A stretch of DNA of 64,000 nt, taken from assembly GCA_028641055.1 (NCBI GenBank), contig CM054058.1, positions 87,059,927 through 87,123,926 of the forward strand, in the 5' to 3' direction. Under the pieces are notes generated by a model that was given only the letters and a program-made list of their open reading frames with translations, searched no databases and was not told the DNA's origin. The stretch is from Alopecurus myosuroides (taxonomy: Eukaryota > Streptophyta > Magnoliopsida > Poales > Poaceae). This document shows positions 23,684 to 34,131 of the stretch, in pieces; the stretch's first letter is position 1; each line of letters opens with the position of its first letter. The translations under genes and the position numbers were made by a program.

Positions 23684-26600
23684 GTTGGCGCCCACCGTGG
23701 GGCCTGCGTCCAAAGGTGTTTACATCACGGGAGAAGCTCGGAAGGGCATAGAAAATCTTGTCATTGGCGAAATCTACATCGACCACGAAGGAGAAAAGAT
23801 GGTGGACGATTCCGGCTGGGGGCCAGAATCGGATCACCTCGAGTCCGGATCTATATTGACGATCGGCCGGATCAACATCTTCATCGGCACGGTACGAACG
23901 ACTAATTTAAAAGGACAATATCATGTGCATACTACAGGAACTTCCAGCAGGAACGAGAAGACATTAAAGCAAGCGGCAAACTCGATTTCGTTGGCCGCGC
24001 CGGGACATCTCAGATGGGCGGAACAAGAGGTAACATGGAGTAGAAAAGACCATCCGGAGAAAATAGAGCGTCCAGGAGTCTTGGCATTGGTGGTTGCTCC
24101 ACAGGTTAATGGTTACGAATTGAAGAAGGTCCTGATGGACGGTGGAAGCAGCATCAACATCCTTTATTGGGAAACCTTCTTACGGATGAGTCTCAAAGAG
24201 TCTCAGTTACAAAAAAGTTCGACAATCTTTCATGGGATCGTGCCAGGTCACTCGGCGAGCCCCGAGGGAAGGATCACCTTGGAAGTGGCTTTTGGAGAAT
24301 CGACGGATAATTATCGAGTTGAGTGGCTCACGTTCGAGGTGGTCAAATTGCGCAGTCCTTACCACGCACTGTTTGGGAGGCCGGCTTACGCCCAATTCAT
24401 GGCTAGGCCGTGCTACGTGTATTTGCAGCTGAAAATCCCGGGTCCTAAACGGACCATCACTATACATGGGAACCGGGATGTAGCGGCCGAGTGCGACGAA
24501 GGAGATTCAGTTATGGCCGAGCAGGCATGCAGGAAGGAAGAGCTCGAATATTACCGGTCTCAAGTAAATCCGGACGATAGAACAGCCTTGAAAAAGCCTA
24601 ATACTGAGGATGAGAGAGCAAAATTCAAGGCAGCGCAAGACACCAAGAAGATAGATTTTGTCGAAGGGGATTCTACTAAGCAGTTTACCATAGGGTCTAA
24701 CCTGGGAAAAGAGCAGGAGGGAGCGCTCGTGGAGTTTATTCGCTCGAATGCAGATGTGTTTGCCTGGACACCTAGCGACATGCCGGGTATCCCTACAGAA
24801 TTGGCTGAGCACAGTTTGCATGTGGATCCCAAGTCCAGGCCCGTGAAACAAGGTTTGAGGAAAATGAATGAGGAAAGAAGGAAGGCTATAGGCGAAGAGA
24901 TCTCTCGGCTATTGGCAGCCGGCTTTATCATGGAAGTATTTCACCCGGATTGGTTGGCTAACCCGGTTCTGGTGATGAAAAATACCAACGAGTGGAGGAT
25001 GTGCATTGACTTCACGAGTCTCAACAAACATTGCCCAAAGGATCCATTCGCGCTGCCAAGGATAGATCAGATTATAGACGCAGTAGCTGGAAGCGATCTG
25101 TTATGCTTCCTGGACGCCTATTCCGGGTATCATCAGATTAAGCTCAAGAGGGAGGATTGGGAGAAAACATCATTCATAACCCCTTTTGGGGCCTTTTGTT
25201 ATAAAACTATGACGTTTGGGTTGAAGAACGCTGGCGCAACTTACCAACGGTGTATTCAAAAGTGCTTTGAGGACCAAATGGGACGTAACGTCCATGCCTA
25301 TGTGGATGACGTGGTAATCAAGACTAGGAAGGCGGAGACATTTATCGATGATCTAAAGGAGACGTTCAAAAACTTGAGAAGGTACCAGATGAAGCTTAAC
25401 CCGACAAAGTGCGTGTTTGGAGTTCCAGCTGGGAAATTACTCGGCTTCATAGTTTCCGAGAGAGGAATCGAGGCAAATCCGGATAAAATCAAGGCCATCC
25501 AGAGTCTGAAAAAACCGGAAAATTTGAAGCATGTTCAAAAGCTCACGGGCTGCGTAGCAGCCTTGAGCCGATTCATATCCAGACTCGGAGAAAAAGCAAT
25601 ACCGTTGTACCGGCTCTTGCGGAAATCAGATAAGTTCGTGTGGGATCAAGAGGCAGACGAGGCATTTGAGGCACTAAAGAAGCAGTTATCTGAAGCACCA
25701 GTACTAGCGGCGCCGGGTCCTAAAGAACCTATGTTACTATATGTGGCAGCTGGCCCCCGAGCCGTCAGTGCAGTAGTTGTTGTGGAACGCCAAGAGGATG
25801 GGAAAGGATACCCGGTTCAGAGGCCGGTTTATTACGTCAGCGAGGTATTATCAGAAGCAAAGCAGCGCTATCCACATTGGCAAAAGTTGGTGTTCGGGGT
25901 CTTTATGGCCAGCCGGAAGCTGAAGCCGTATTTCCAAGAACATCCCATAACAGTGGTTAGTTCAATACCAATGTCGGATATCATCAGAAACTCGGACGCG
26001 ACGGGAAGAATAGCCAAATGGGCGATAGAGATGGGGGATTATCATATCAACTATGAACCCAGGTCAGCAATCAAATCTCAAGCTTTAATTGATTTCGTTA
26101 ACGACTGGACACATACAGGCATGACTGCAACGGTTCCAAATTCCGAGTCATGGATCATGCACTTCGACGGATCAAAGCAGTACGAGGGATCAGGAGCTGG
26201 GGTGGTGCTAACATCACCCAAAGGGGACAAATTGAGTTACGTGCTACAAATTCACTTCGACTGTTCCAACAACGTGGCCGAGTATGAGGCCCTGTTGCAT
26301 GGCTTAAAGGTAGCCAAAGAGATGAACATCAAGAGGATACAATGCTTCGGAGATTCGGACCTTGTGGTACAGCAAGTATCAGGAACGTGGGATAGAAAGG
26401 ACGCAACTATGGAAGCATACCGCAGGGAAGTTGATAGGGTTGCAGGATGTTTTTCCGGGTATGAGGTGGAGCATATAGACAGAAGAAAGAATGAGGCAGC
26501 CGACGCCCTCGCCAGACTCGGCTCGCGCAGAGAGCCGGTTCCACCTAACGTTTTCCTGGACGAATTATGGCGACCATCAGTTAAAATCGAGTCAGAGGAG

Positions 26601-27941
26601 GAATTGGCAAATCAAGACCCGGATTCAGGACTCGTAGCCACTGTACGTACTATTCCCGAGTGGACAGAACCGTTTTTGGCCTACCTATCACGAGGCGAGT
26701 TACCACAACAGGAGGTATTAGCAAGGCAAATTTTGAGGCGAGCAAAGGGATATTCTATCATCAATGGGGAATTGTACAAGAGAAGTGCAGCAGGAGTCTT
26801 TTTGCGCTGCGTAGCGCCGGAAGAAGGCAGACAGATTCTCAAGGAAATCCATGAAGGCGACTGTGGACATCATGCGTCCACAAGGTCTCTTGTGGCTAAA
26901 GCTTATCGACACGGGTTTTTCTGGCTCACGGCCCTAGCGGATGCGGAACGATTGGTAGCAAGGTGTGACGGATGTCAAAGGTACGCTCGCCAAACCCATG
27001 TGCCGGCTATGGAGTTGCGGACTATCCCGTTAACTTGGCCGGTTGCCGTCTGGGGTATGGACATGGTTGGCCCCTTTCATATGTCACCATGCAAGAAGAC
27101 ACATCTTTTGGTGGCTATTGATAAGTTTAGCAAGTGGGTTGAGGTTATGCCAGTTACTAATTGCGAAGCAGCTACAGCAGTCAAGTTCCTGAAAAGGATT
27201 ATCTACCGGTTCGGGTACCCCCACAGCATAATTACCGACAATGGAACCAACATGTCCCTTGGTGAGATGGAGAAGTTTTGTGGCAACAATGGAATCCGGC
27301 TCGATGTGGCATCAGTGGCTCATCCCCAGGCCAATGGACAAGTGGAGAGGGCAAACCAAGAATTGCTTCGCGGATTAAAACCACGATTGCGAGTTCCCTG
27401 TGTCAGGGCTGCTGGTGCATGGGTCGAAGAACTTCCTTCTGTGGTTTGGGGTATCAACACTACACCTAACAGATCCACTCAGATGACACCCTTCTTCATG
27501 GTCTATGGTGCGGAAGCAGTATTACCGAGTGACATTATTCACGATTCGCCTAGAGTATCAGCTTACGTCGAAGTAGAGAACGAAAAAATCCGGCAGGACG
27601 CCGTAGATATGTTAGAAGAGCAAAGAGAACAAGCCCTGGAAAGATCAGCCATATATCAGCAAGATCTACGGAGGTATCATAGCCGGCGTGTGAAGACCCG
27701 GGTATTCCAGGAAGGAGACTTGGTTCTGCGCCTGGTACAGTCAAACGAAGGAAAACACAAATTATCACCACCATGGGAAGGACCATTTATCATAAGCCGG
27801 AATCTGCATAACGGATTATATTATTTGATAGATGCAAGGGAAGAGTCGGCTACAGTCAACGACACCGCACACACCACTTCATCTATGCAAGAAAGAGATA
27901 GACCATGGAACGTGGCTCAGCTACGTCCGTATTATACTTAG
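23559..27941 (+). CDS. Tat-type Gypsy pol polyprotein: protease, RT, two RNase H domains, integrase
   Basis: The open frame has 1460 codons. It is open from within the 5' LTR (after a TGA at 23556) through the PBS, so the true start is uncertain; the first in-frame ATG, at 23586, is still inside the LTR. Residues are counted from 23559. The aspartic protease motif MDGGSSINIL is near residue 194. RT has MCIDFTSLNKH and the YVDD active site at 581. It is followed by a first, connection-like RNase H. A second RNase H has catalytic D870 (FDGSK), then AEYEAL, GDSDLV and NEAADALA. The integrase has an HHCC zinc domain near 1098-1137, D1168, D1227 and E1263 (35-residue spacing). No stops or frameshifts are seen. 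Dual RNase H marks the Tat lineage. No capsid-like gag domain or CCHC knuckle precedes the protease, so gag has been lost. The pol proteins act in the particle and nucleus to copy and integrate the element. Confidence 0.93.
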   Translation: MPATRSNCTMFSSELNHLPNTCVVLPQDQLPPVTSAVIIPRQLAPTVGPASKGVYITGEARKGIENLVIGEIYIDHEGEKMVDDSGWGPESDHLESGSILTIGRINIFIGTVRTTNLKGQYHVHTTGTSSRNEKTLKQAANSISLAAPGHLRWAEQEVTWSRKDHPEKIERPGVLALVVAPQVNGYELKKVLMDGGSSINILYWETFLRMSLKESQLQKSSTIFHGIVPGHSASPEGRITLEVAFGESTDNYRVEWLTFEVVKLRSPYHALFGRPAYAQFMARPCYVYLQLKIPGPKRTITIHGNRDVAAECDEGDSVMAEQACRKEELEYYRSQVNPDDRTALKKPNTEDERAKFKAAQDTKKIDFVEGDSTKQFTIGSNLGKEQEGALVEFIRSNADVFAWTPSDMPGIPTELAEHSLHVDPKSRPVKQGLRKMNEERRKAIGEEISRLLAAGFIMEVFHPDWLANPVLVMKNTNEWRMCIDFTSLNKHCPKDPFALPRIDQIIDAVAGSDLLCFLDAYSGYHQIKLKREDWEKTSFITPFGAFCYKTMTFGLKNAGATYQRCIQKCFEDQMGRNVHAYVDDVVIKTRKAETFIDDLKETFKNLRRYQMKLNPTKCVFGVPAGKLLGFIVSERGIEANPDKIKAIQSLKKPENLKHVQKLTGCVAALSRFISRLGEKAIPLYRLLRKSDKFVWDQEADEAFEALKKQLSEAPVLAAPGPKEPMLLYVAAGPRAVSAVVVVERQEDGKGYPVQRPVYYVSEVLSEAKQRYPHWQKLVFGVFMASRKLKPYFQEHPITVVSSIPMSDIIRNSDATGRIAKWAIEMGDYHINYEPRSAIKSQALIDFVNDWTHTGMTATVPNSESWIMHFDGSKQYEGSGAGVVLTSPKGDKLSYVLQIHFDCSNNVAEYEALLHGLKVAKEMNIKRIQCFGDSDLVVQQVSGTWDRKDATMEAYRREVDRVAGCFSGYEVEHIDRRKNEAADALARLGSRREPVPPNVFLDELWRPSVKIESEEELANQDPDSGLVATVRTIPEWTEPFLAYLSRGELPQQEVLARQILRRAKGYSIINGELYKRSAAGVFLRCVAPEEGRQILKEIHEGDCGHHASTRSLVAKAYRHGFFWLTALADAERLVARCDGCQRYARQTHVPAMELRTIPLTWPVAVWGMDMVGPFHMSPCKKTHLLVAIDKFSKWVEVMPVTNCEAATAVKFLKRIIYRFGYPHSIITDNGTNMSLGEMEKFCGNNGIRLDVASVAHPQANGQVERANQELLRGLKPRLRVPCVRAAGAWVEELPSVVWGINTTPNRSTQMTPFFMVYGAEAVLPSDIIHDSPRVSAYVEVENEKIRQDAVDMLEEQREQALERSAIYQQDLRRYHSRRVKTRVFQEGDLVLRLVQSNEGKHKLSPPWEGPFIISRNLHNGLYYLIDAREESATVNDTAHTTSSMQERDRPWNVAQLRPYYT
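23686..23703 (+). other. Tat primer-binding site
   Basis: TGGCGCCCACCGTGGGGC lies two bases after the LTR end. TGGCGCC-type PBSs are typical of Tat/Athila Gypsy elements. I cannot name the priming tRNA with certainty. Confidence 0.75.
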
Positions 27942-29016
27942 TAAAGACTATATTGGCAAGTGGAATTGCACGATGTAATAGGCAGCAGGTTTTCTGACGT
28001 ACTCTTTTCCTATCCAGGGTACCTTTGGGGACTGGACGGGTTTTTAATGAGGCGGCTTGCTGACCTACATTTTTCATATCAAGTAAAGAGATGGTTATCA
28101 AGAAAAGAGATGGTTATCAAGAAAAGAGATGGTTGTTATCAGGTTATGTATTCTCAGTACGATGCGTATATCTAGGTCTTGGGGGCTGGTCGCTTAAATA
28201 GCACAGTTACAAACTCAAAGACCCGGCCATGATGCCTATGAGTTATAAGGGCCGATTACTTGCAAACGAGTACGGCTACAATCTTATAACCGGACAAAGA
28301 AGTCCAAATTTCTTGGCTATTCTTACTTAAGCTCGATGTGACTCGCATTAAAGTGGCATGATTTGTTCGCTTACGATGGCAGTTATTCATGAAACCCGAC
28401 GGGGATTGGCTGGCTACGTCTTCGTATTGATGTAACAACATGGTATCCACGCGAAAGCCGGCTTACAGTACAAGACAGTCAAAAGGGTCATCTAAACCAC
28501 AAGTTATGCAGAGTACAAGGCTGAATAGCTGGAAACTCAACGACTATTAAGCATAACTTCAAAACCTATGTGAAACAACTCGTGGATCTTTGTGAAAATA
28601 GCAATAAGCATTTTGTTCCCTTTTCAAGATCAAGTGTCCTAGACTCGGCAATCCGGGCCCGGTAGCTTGAAATCTTGAAAACAGAAAAACTGGCTTACTT
28701 GTATAGTTGCAAAAATCCAAATATCCGAGTCTTGGGGACTTGGGGACTTCGAAGCAAAATCCGCTTGTCAATACCCATGAGACCCGGAAATTGAGTTTTC
28801 ACAAAAGGAACAATAAGTAAAACCAGATATCGAGAACAGATGAGCTTAAACTTAAAAAGGCCGGAACAGGCATCGAGTATATCAAGGCCTTAGCGTGCAT
28901 TACAAAATCCTGGTGAAAAAATATCAAAGGTGCACAGGCGCACCGCCCAAAATATGACTATTTCCAAAAGTATGTCGACCGACTGGTGCTTAAGAAGAGG
29001 CATTAGAAACCATATA
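27942..29016 (+). other. Spacer between Tat pol and antisense gene
   Basis: About 1.1 kb lies between the pol stop and the stop of the antisense gene. I find no coding signal on either strand. A short tandem repeat lies at 28085-28137. Confidence 0.6.
28085..28137 (+). repeat. 19-bp tandem repeat, about 2.8 copies
   Basis: The unit aaagagatggttatcaaga repeats with a 19-bp period; the first two copies are identical and the third diverges at its end. Confidence 0.85.
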
Positions 29017-32000
29017 TCACTCGGCGCCCATCTTGGCCTTACCCTTGCCATCATTGGTGGCAGCAGCAGCACCCGGATCAGCGGTACCAGCCCCTGCAGG
29101 GGGCGGAACGACTGGTGTTGAGGCAGCAGGAGCAGAGCCGGCTTCAGCTTGCTTCTTGGCAGCCTCCGCCCTTATCGCAGCGGCTTCCTCCTTCCACCGA
29201 GCCAGCATGTCATACGGCTCAGGAAGATCCGACTTAATTACTTTATCGGCAGAATCATATGCTGGAACAAGTATGTTAACATCCAGTTCATCAGCAATTA
29301 CGCTGGCCGGGTAACGGACCTCCTTCTGGACGGCCTGAAAATCCTTTACTGAAAACTTGGATCCGTCAAGCTTGAACTCTGGGAAGCCGCCCATAAGCCT
29401 CGCTAGCTCGAGCTTGGGGAGATAAGCTTTCGCAAGTGCAAGCCCCCGGGTCACTCCAACCCGGCAAGATGAGCGCTTCCAGTGCCGAATCCACTCGGGA
29501 ACAGTGGATAGGGCGTCCAACAGCCTTTTCAGATCAACATGTCCTCTGCCCGGCCACCGCAACTCATCAAGGATCCATCTGGTTCCGGCACATAGTTGCC
29601 GGATAGCGCTATTCATGGTTTTCAGCTTGTCCATGTCATCTTCTTCCGGCATGGTTTCGTCCGGGCCTGAGGAAATGGAGACATAAGTCGGGAAACTATT
29701 GTTATCTATCAAAAAGATAAACCGGAGGAGGAAACGTACCAAGTAAAGCACGATATGTGTCTGATATTTGGACGGAAAGGCTTGTTAGGTCATCTTCTGC
29801 CCGGTGAGCCCTTTTCCTATATTTTCTCATTATCAACTTATTCCTCCTAGACTCGGCCTCGGCTGCCTCACGTAAAGCTACCTCCTTTTCGATGAGCTTG
29901 GTGGCGCCCGCCAGTTTTTCCTCGGATTGAGTTACGAAAGCCTGCATGCATGCAAACAAAGGATCAGTTGGGTAGAGGAATAAGTTATCAATCGCTTGTA
30001 TAACAAAGTCCCAAGTAAATTATGAATCAATTCACTCGGAACTTGGGGACTGGATAAAGGAATAAGCAATATTAGTCGGATTTACCTCGTGTTTGGCAAT
30101 CAAAGCTCCCAAGATGTTCTCTTCATTGGACCTTAAAGTGCGAAGGGTTTCTAGCATCTGGGTAAAGGTCAGTTCCTCGGATCGAGCACCGGAAGAGCCG
30201 GCAGCTTGGTCGTTTGGTGGGGGGGCTCTCCCCGCCCTTGGAGTTGAGACCCGGACAGTTTGGGTGGCCGGGTTGGGAGAACTCATCCTTGTATCTAGAA
30301 CTTCGATCTCCTCGTCTACTGGTTCCGATGAGGAAGGAGATCCGGCAGCTCGGGGAAGTGGGTTGTTCAGAGGGCCTTGTTCCTGATTATTCGCTGTATC
30401 ATCGCCAGTCGCGGCGTCCGCATGGTCAGTCGGTTTCTCGGCCTGATGGTTATCTGCTTCTATATTTTCCGGGTCGCTAACGACGGCTTGAGCGCTAAAA
30501 GAAAGATGAGAAAAAGTGGCTATTAGTGATGATGGTGGCTTGAGTGGAAACTTGTTAAGCATAAAAGGAAATCATGTAGCGTAAACTTACCCGGCGTTCA
30601 CGGTATAATCAGGCGGGAGCTCGCCGCTGGAAGCAGATGAGGTTGCCACGGGAACTACCAACGGGACCCGGAATTGCCCGGCACGTGGATGGTTAGGAGA
30701 AGGGTGGCGTTGAGGAGATTCGGAAGGACGAGGCGGAGGAGCGCCGCCACGAGGAACCGAGGAAATAGAGATGCCCGGGTTAAGGGGATCTTCACCCGGG
30801 GAGCTCCGAGTTACTCTGCGCTTGGCTGGGGAGGAGTCCTTCAAGCACGACGAATTTGATAATTGATGGTTAAGTCGTCGCATGGCTTCAAAGGAATAAG
30901 GTTCAGAGGATAACGAGGAAAAAGGAACCTTGGACACGGCTCCTCTGGTTTTCCTTTTGGCTCCGACTGTTGTTTCTTGGTCTGATTCAGTCGCTTCCGG
31001 GTCATCCTCGTTGGCCTCACCTTCGTCTTCCAGTCCTGCGAATCGAGTGTGTGTTAGTTGGAGAAAAGATAAACGAAAGGGAAGTAATACAAGTAAAAAT
31101 ATGCAGATCCTGTGCAGATACCTTCACTACCATCAGCCGGCTCGTCCTCACCTTCCGGGTCTCTGGAAGGGGGGAAGGGTTCAATTCTCCAGAAAGGGTC
31201 ATCAGCCTAAGACAAAGGAATGAGACTCAGGGTTAGAAGCTGTATCGAGTCAAGGTACGGAAGTAAGTTATGGATATCAGGTATTACCGCTGGAGCCGGG
31301 TTGTCCCGAGTAAACGGGGGTAACCCGGTGATGCCCTTTATCACCTCCAGCTTCTCCGTTAAGAAGCCTTTGATGGTCTTGTTAGTATCGCCGGCTGCAA
31401 AGCTTTTGGTGGAGTATCGGAGCGTATCTGTGGTGTGCCCTGAGTACTCGCACATCAGTTTGGTGCGAACGGAGTTGGGTTGTATCCGGAAGTCAACCCA
31501 TGTTTTTATTAAATTGAGCCCGAGGAGGCCTTGGGCTGAGAGAATGGCCACCTTGGTTAGCAAGGGAAGGATTGTCTCCCTGTCCGAATCTGATGCAAAG
31601 GCACTGAAAGACTCGGAGGGCTCGAGGGGGGTCTCTGAGTAACCCGGCAGCTTCTTTTCACTGTCAGGGGAGGTATCGCGGCAATAAAAGAAGGACAGTT
31701 GCCAGTGTTTGACGTGGGAGTGTAGGTTGAGGGTTGGCATCAGAGAATTCCTGCGGCGCTGGATGGATACCCCGCCACAGGTTAGGAGCGCTCCGTCGCC
31801 GCTTTCGCGGCACGGCTTGCATTGGAATAACTCGATGAAGAGAGTTAAACTCGGCGGCATGCACAAGTACGATTCAGAGAGAGCAATGAAGTGGGTGATG
31901 TTCAACATAGAGTTAGGCCCTATGTCGAACATTCGGAGTCCATAGTGATCTAAGACCTCCCTAAAGATAGGGTGACCCGGAGGACGGAATCCCCGGGTCA

Positions 32001-32217
32001 CGTGCTCTACGAAGCAGATTACCTCGTTTTCTGTGGGTGTGGGCCGGGTCTCACTGCCTGGCGCCCTCCAGTGAATGTCCTTCTGAGAAGGGAGAGTTCC
32101 TAATTCGGCTAGCTCCTCCAACTTGGCTTTCGTAGCTGTGGAGCGCCCCCAGTTGGCGGATATGCTTTGGGTATTTCTCGCCTGGGTCGGTTGTTTTCCT
32201 TGTCGTTTGGGAGCCAT
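29017..32217 (-). CDS. Antisense six-exon gene of the Tat element (906 aa)
   Basis: Minus-strand exons: 32217-31288, 31206-31122, 31035-30591, 30494-30086, 29941-29740, 29666-29017. All five introns (81, 86, 96, 144 and 73 nt) have GT...AG ends, and the exons join in one open frame of 907 codons including the stop. Exon 1 (MAPKRQGKQ...) has the character of the plant 'putative gypsy type transposon' family: a VICFVEHVTRGFRPPGH-like region, then LRMFDIGPNSMLNITHFIAL. The middle is acidic and proline/serine-rich. Exon 5 (EEKLAGATKLIEKEVALREA...) is a likely coiled coil. The C-terminus is Ala/Pro-rich. Antisense ORFs between pol and the 3' LTR are known in Tat elements; their function is unknown. 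This copy appears intact, consistent with the element's youth. Exact splice sites are my prediction. Confidence 0.8.
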
Positions 32218-32225
32218 GGGATCAA

Positions 32226-32977
32226 CCTGCAAAGCACCAGAAAAAGAGGCGTATCAAATAAGACCCGGGAGTGTTGAAGTATCCGAGTGTAAGGTGTCAA
32301 GAAAGTATGAAGCTGAGAATTATCCGGGTATCATGCTGTGGTGCGGAAATTACAAAGTATCCGGGTGTTGAGTGCAACTGTGGAAATTATAGGTCACTTA
32401 CATATGGAAAGGCATTTGGGGTCGATGGGTGGTTGCCCATGTATCTATTGCAAGTAAAGTAGCTGGAAAAAGAGGATTTTCCGGGTGTTAATGCAGAGAG
32501 CGGAAAATCGAGGAGGAACGGATCTAGATGGGAAAGCTTGCGATTGATCCTACAGGAGTTTTGATGGTTAATATTGGTAGGGGATGAGTTGCGACTATAT
32601 AGCAGGCGGTTAAAAGAGCTGGTGGATGTCGAATCAATCTAATTTGATGTAATCAGAAAAGTGGGTCGCAGGTTGACCCAGATTCGATCCTGGTTGAAAT
32701 TGGGAAAATTGCAAGGATAAGTTAGACAGATGTAAGAGGCTTACTGGAGAGATTGAGGTTTGGAAGCGACGGTGTTGGGCGGCGTGGCTCGAGTGCCCCT
32801 TCACGATTCTTGGCGAGAGGAATGAGGGTGTGATGGCGGAACTTGGCGGCGGCGCGGGACGGCTTGAGGGCGAGCGCGGCTGGAAGCAATTTCGCCTTGG
32901 TGATGTGCGCGAGCCCCTGGCGGCGGTGCTGCGAGGAAGCGAGGAGCAAGGAGAGAAAGGGGAAGTTGTGGCGTGGT
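32226..32977 (-). other. Predicted 5' UTR of the antisense gene with a leader intron
   Basis: A GT donor (CCA|GTAAGCC, intron from 32744) and an acceptor (TTTGCAG|GTTG, intron end 32227) would remove 518 nt and bring a short GC-rich leader exon (about 32977-32745) next to the ATG at 32217. The transcription start is inferred from the TATA box. A 75-codon frame in the leader has no recognisable content. Confidence 0.5.
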
Positions 32978-33005
32978 GATGAATTTAGGGTTACCCTCTG
33001 AGTGT

Positions 33006-33013
33006 TATTTATA
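33006..33013 (-). promoter_or_regulatory. TATA box of the antisense gene
   Basis: The minus strand reads CTCTATAAATAAC. It lies about 30 bp upstream of the inferred transcript start and about 800 bp upstream of the predicted ATG, outside the 3' LTR, so the antisense gene may have its own promoter. Confidence 0.6.
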
Positions 33014-33382
33014 GAGTAAGGGTGAGCTTATCCCGATGGCCAGAAGCCGGAAATCATGGGGTGACGGTTGTTCACGTGGTTTTTGCGAAATATGCGCCAA
33101 ATATGGAGCAGGGCATCTGGATAAAAGAAAGAAGGAGGTTAATTCCGGGATATCAGGATTGATTATCGAGCATGGGATCCTGGGATTTTTATTATGATTT
33201 GGACCCGGAAATTTGAGTCAAGGTGTTCGGAGGAAAAACCTGGGTTATTGCATGGCTACCGTGGAGTGAGGCCTGGCTGAACATCAAAACATCTTAACCC
33301 GGTCTCTATATGCCCGTATGTTTGATATCTTTGCAGGGAATAGCAAGCGCTTCAAGTGGGATCCATGAAGCCCAAGCTATTC

Positions 33383-33392
33383 TGGGGACTAC
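33383..33392 (+). other. PPT-like run before the Tat 3' LTR
   Basis: TGGGGACTAC stands directly before the 3' LTR start, in the position of the plus-strand primer, although it is short. Confidence 0.5.
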
Positions 33393-33869
33393 TGATGGAG
33401 GGATAATAACCCGGTAGGCCAACTCCAAGGTGTAACCCGGCCCAAGGGACACGGCACAGGATCCGGCTAAGGATAATGAAACTTCTGGAAGGCCCAAAGT
33501 TTGTAGGCCTCGTAACCCGGATTGTGGGTTGCGGTAAGGAAAGCTAGGGCTTGTAAGCAGTGTCCGGGTAGGATTCCGGGTGCGCCTTGGAGGGCAAGTC
33601 AGGAGGGTACGGTGCTTTATAAACCGACCCCTACGTCTAGTTTGGGGAGATCTGAGAACCCTAGAAACATCGCGTGGTATTGGGCATCAAGTGTAATCCC
33701 AGAGTTGAGTTATTATATCAAGATCGGAGACTCGGCGACTTTGATTGCCGGCTACCAGATCGAATTGCACCATGTTTTCCTCTGAGCTAAACCATCTCCC
33801 AAATACCTGTGTCGTCTTGCCCCAAGATCAGTTACCCCCGGTAACATCTGCCGTGATTATCCCACGACA
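33393..33869 (+). repeat. Tat 3' LTR (477 bp)
   Basis: It differs from the 5' LTR by two substitutions (in the gcgcagg/gcacagg and ctacgg/ctaagg contexts) and one single-base indel (near 33708). It is followed by TSD atcct. Confidence 0.93.
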
Positions 33870-33874
33870 ATCCT

Positions 33875-34131
33875 AACACTTGGAAAGGTAGACAAGAGGG
33901 GAGACTCCAAAACAAATAAGATGGGAGGGGAAATAGAATAGGGATAAGGAGAAAACAAGGATCCTATTGAGATGTTTTTTTTTCCAAAATAGTTTGGCAT
34001 AAATAGTTTTTGACACTCTAGAAACAACGACCGTTAGCTAGGTTAACCTACAGGCTTTGCGGACCCGTTGCTTCGATAACCATTCGTATCGAAACAATCT
34101 CGGGAATCGGAACCAAGGCTCTGATACCATT
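33875..34131 (-). other. Internal domain 2, right piece, with PBS
   Basis: It continues the 480-bp internal domain interrupted at 23207 and matches 18392-18648 almost base for base. It ends with the PBS. Confidence 0.88.
34117..34129 (-). other. Primer-binding site, internal domain 2
   Basis: The minus strand reads TGGTATCAGAGCC, two bases inside LTR copy 3. Confidence 0.88.

Larger units (their letters stand above)
23208..33869 (+). mobile_element. Young Tat-lineage Gypsy element, gag-less, with antisense gene (10.66 kb)
   Basis: Two LTRs of 476 and 477 bp differ by only two substitutions and one single-base indel, so the insertion is recent. Between them, in order, are a PBS, a long pol frame on the plus strand, about 1 kb of non-coding sequence, a six-exon gene on the minus strand and a PPT-like run. 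Two RNase H domains and an antisense ORF between pol and the 3' LTR are hallmarks of the Tat lineage. The usual gag is absent. TSD atcct flanks the element. Confidence 0.92.

Noticed and set aside
24207..25498. Minus-strand frames inside Tat pol
   Set aside because: Shadows of the intact plus-strand pol with no domains of their own.
30093..31642. Plus-strand frames opposite the antisense gene
   Set aside because: They mirror its exons and lack recognisable content; the minus-strand reading has consistent splice sites and phases.
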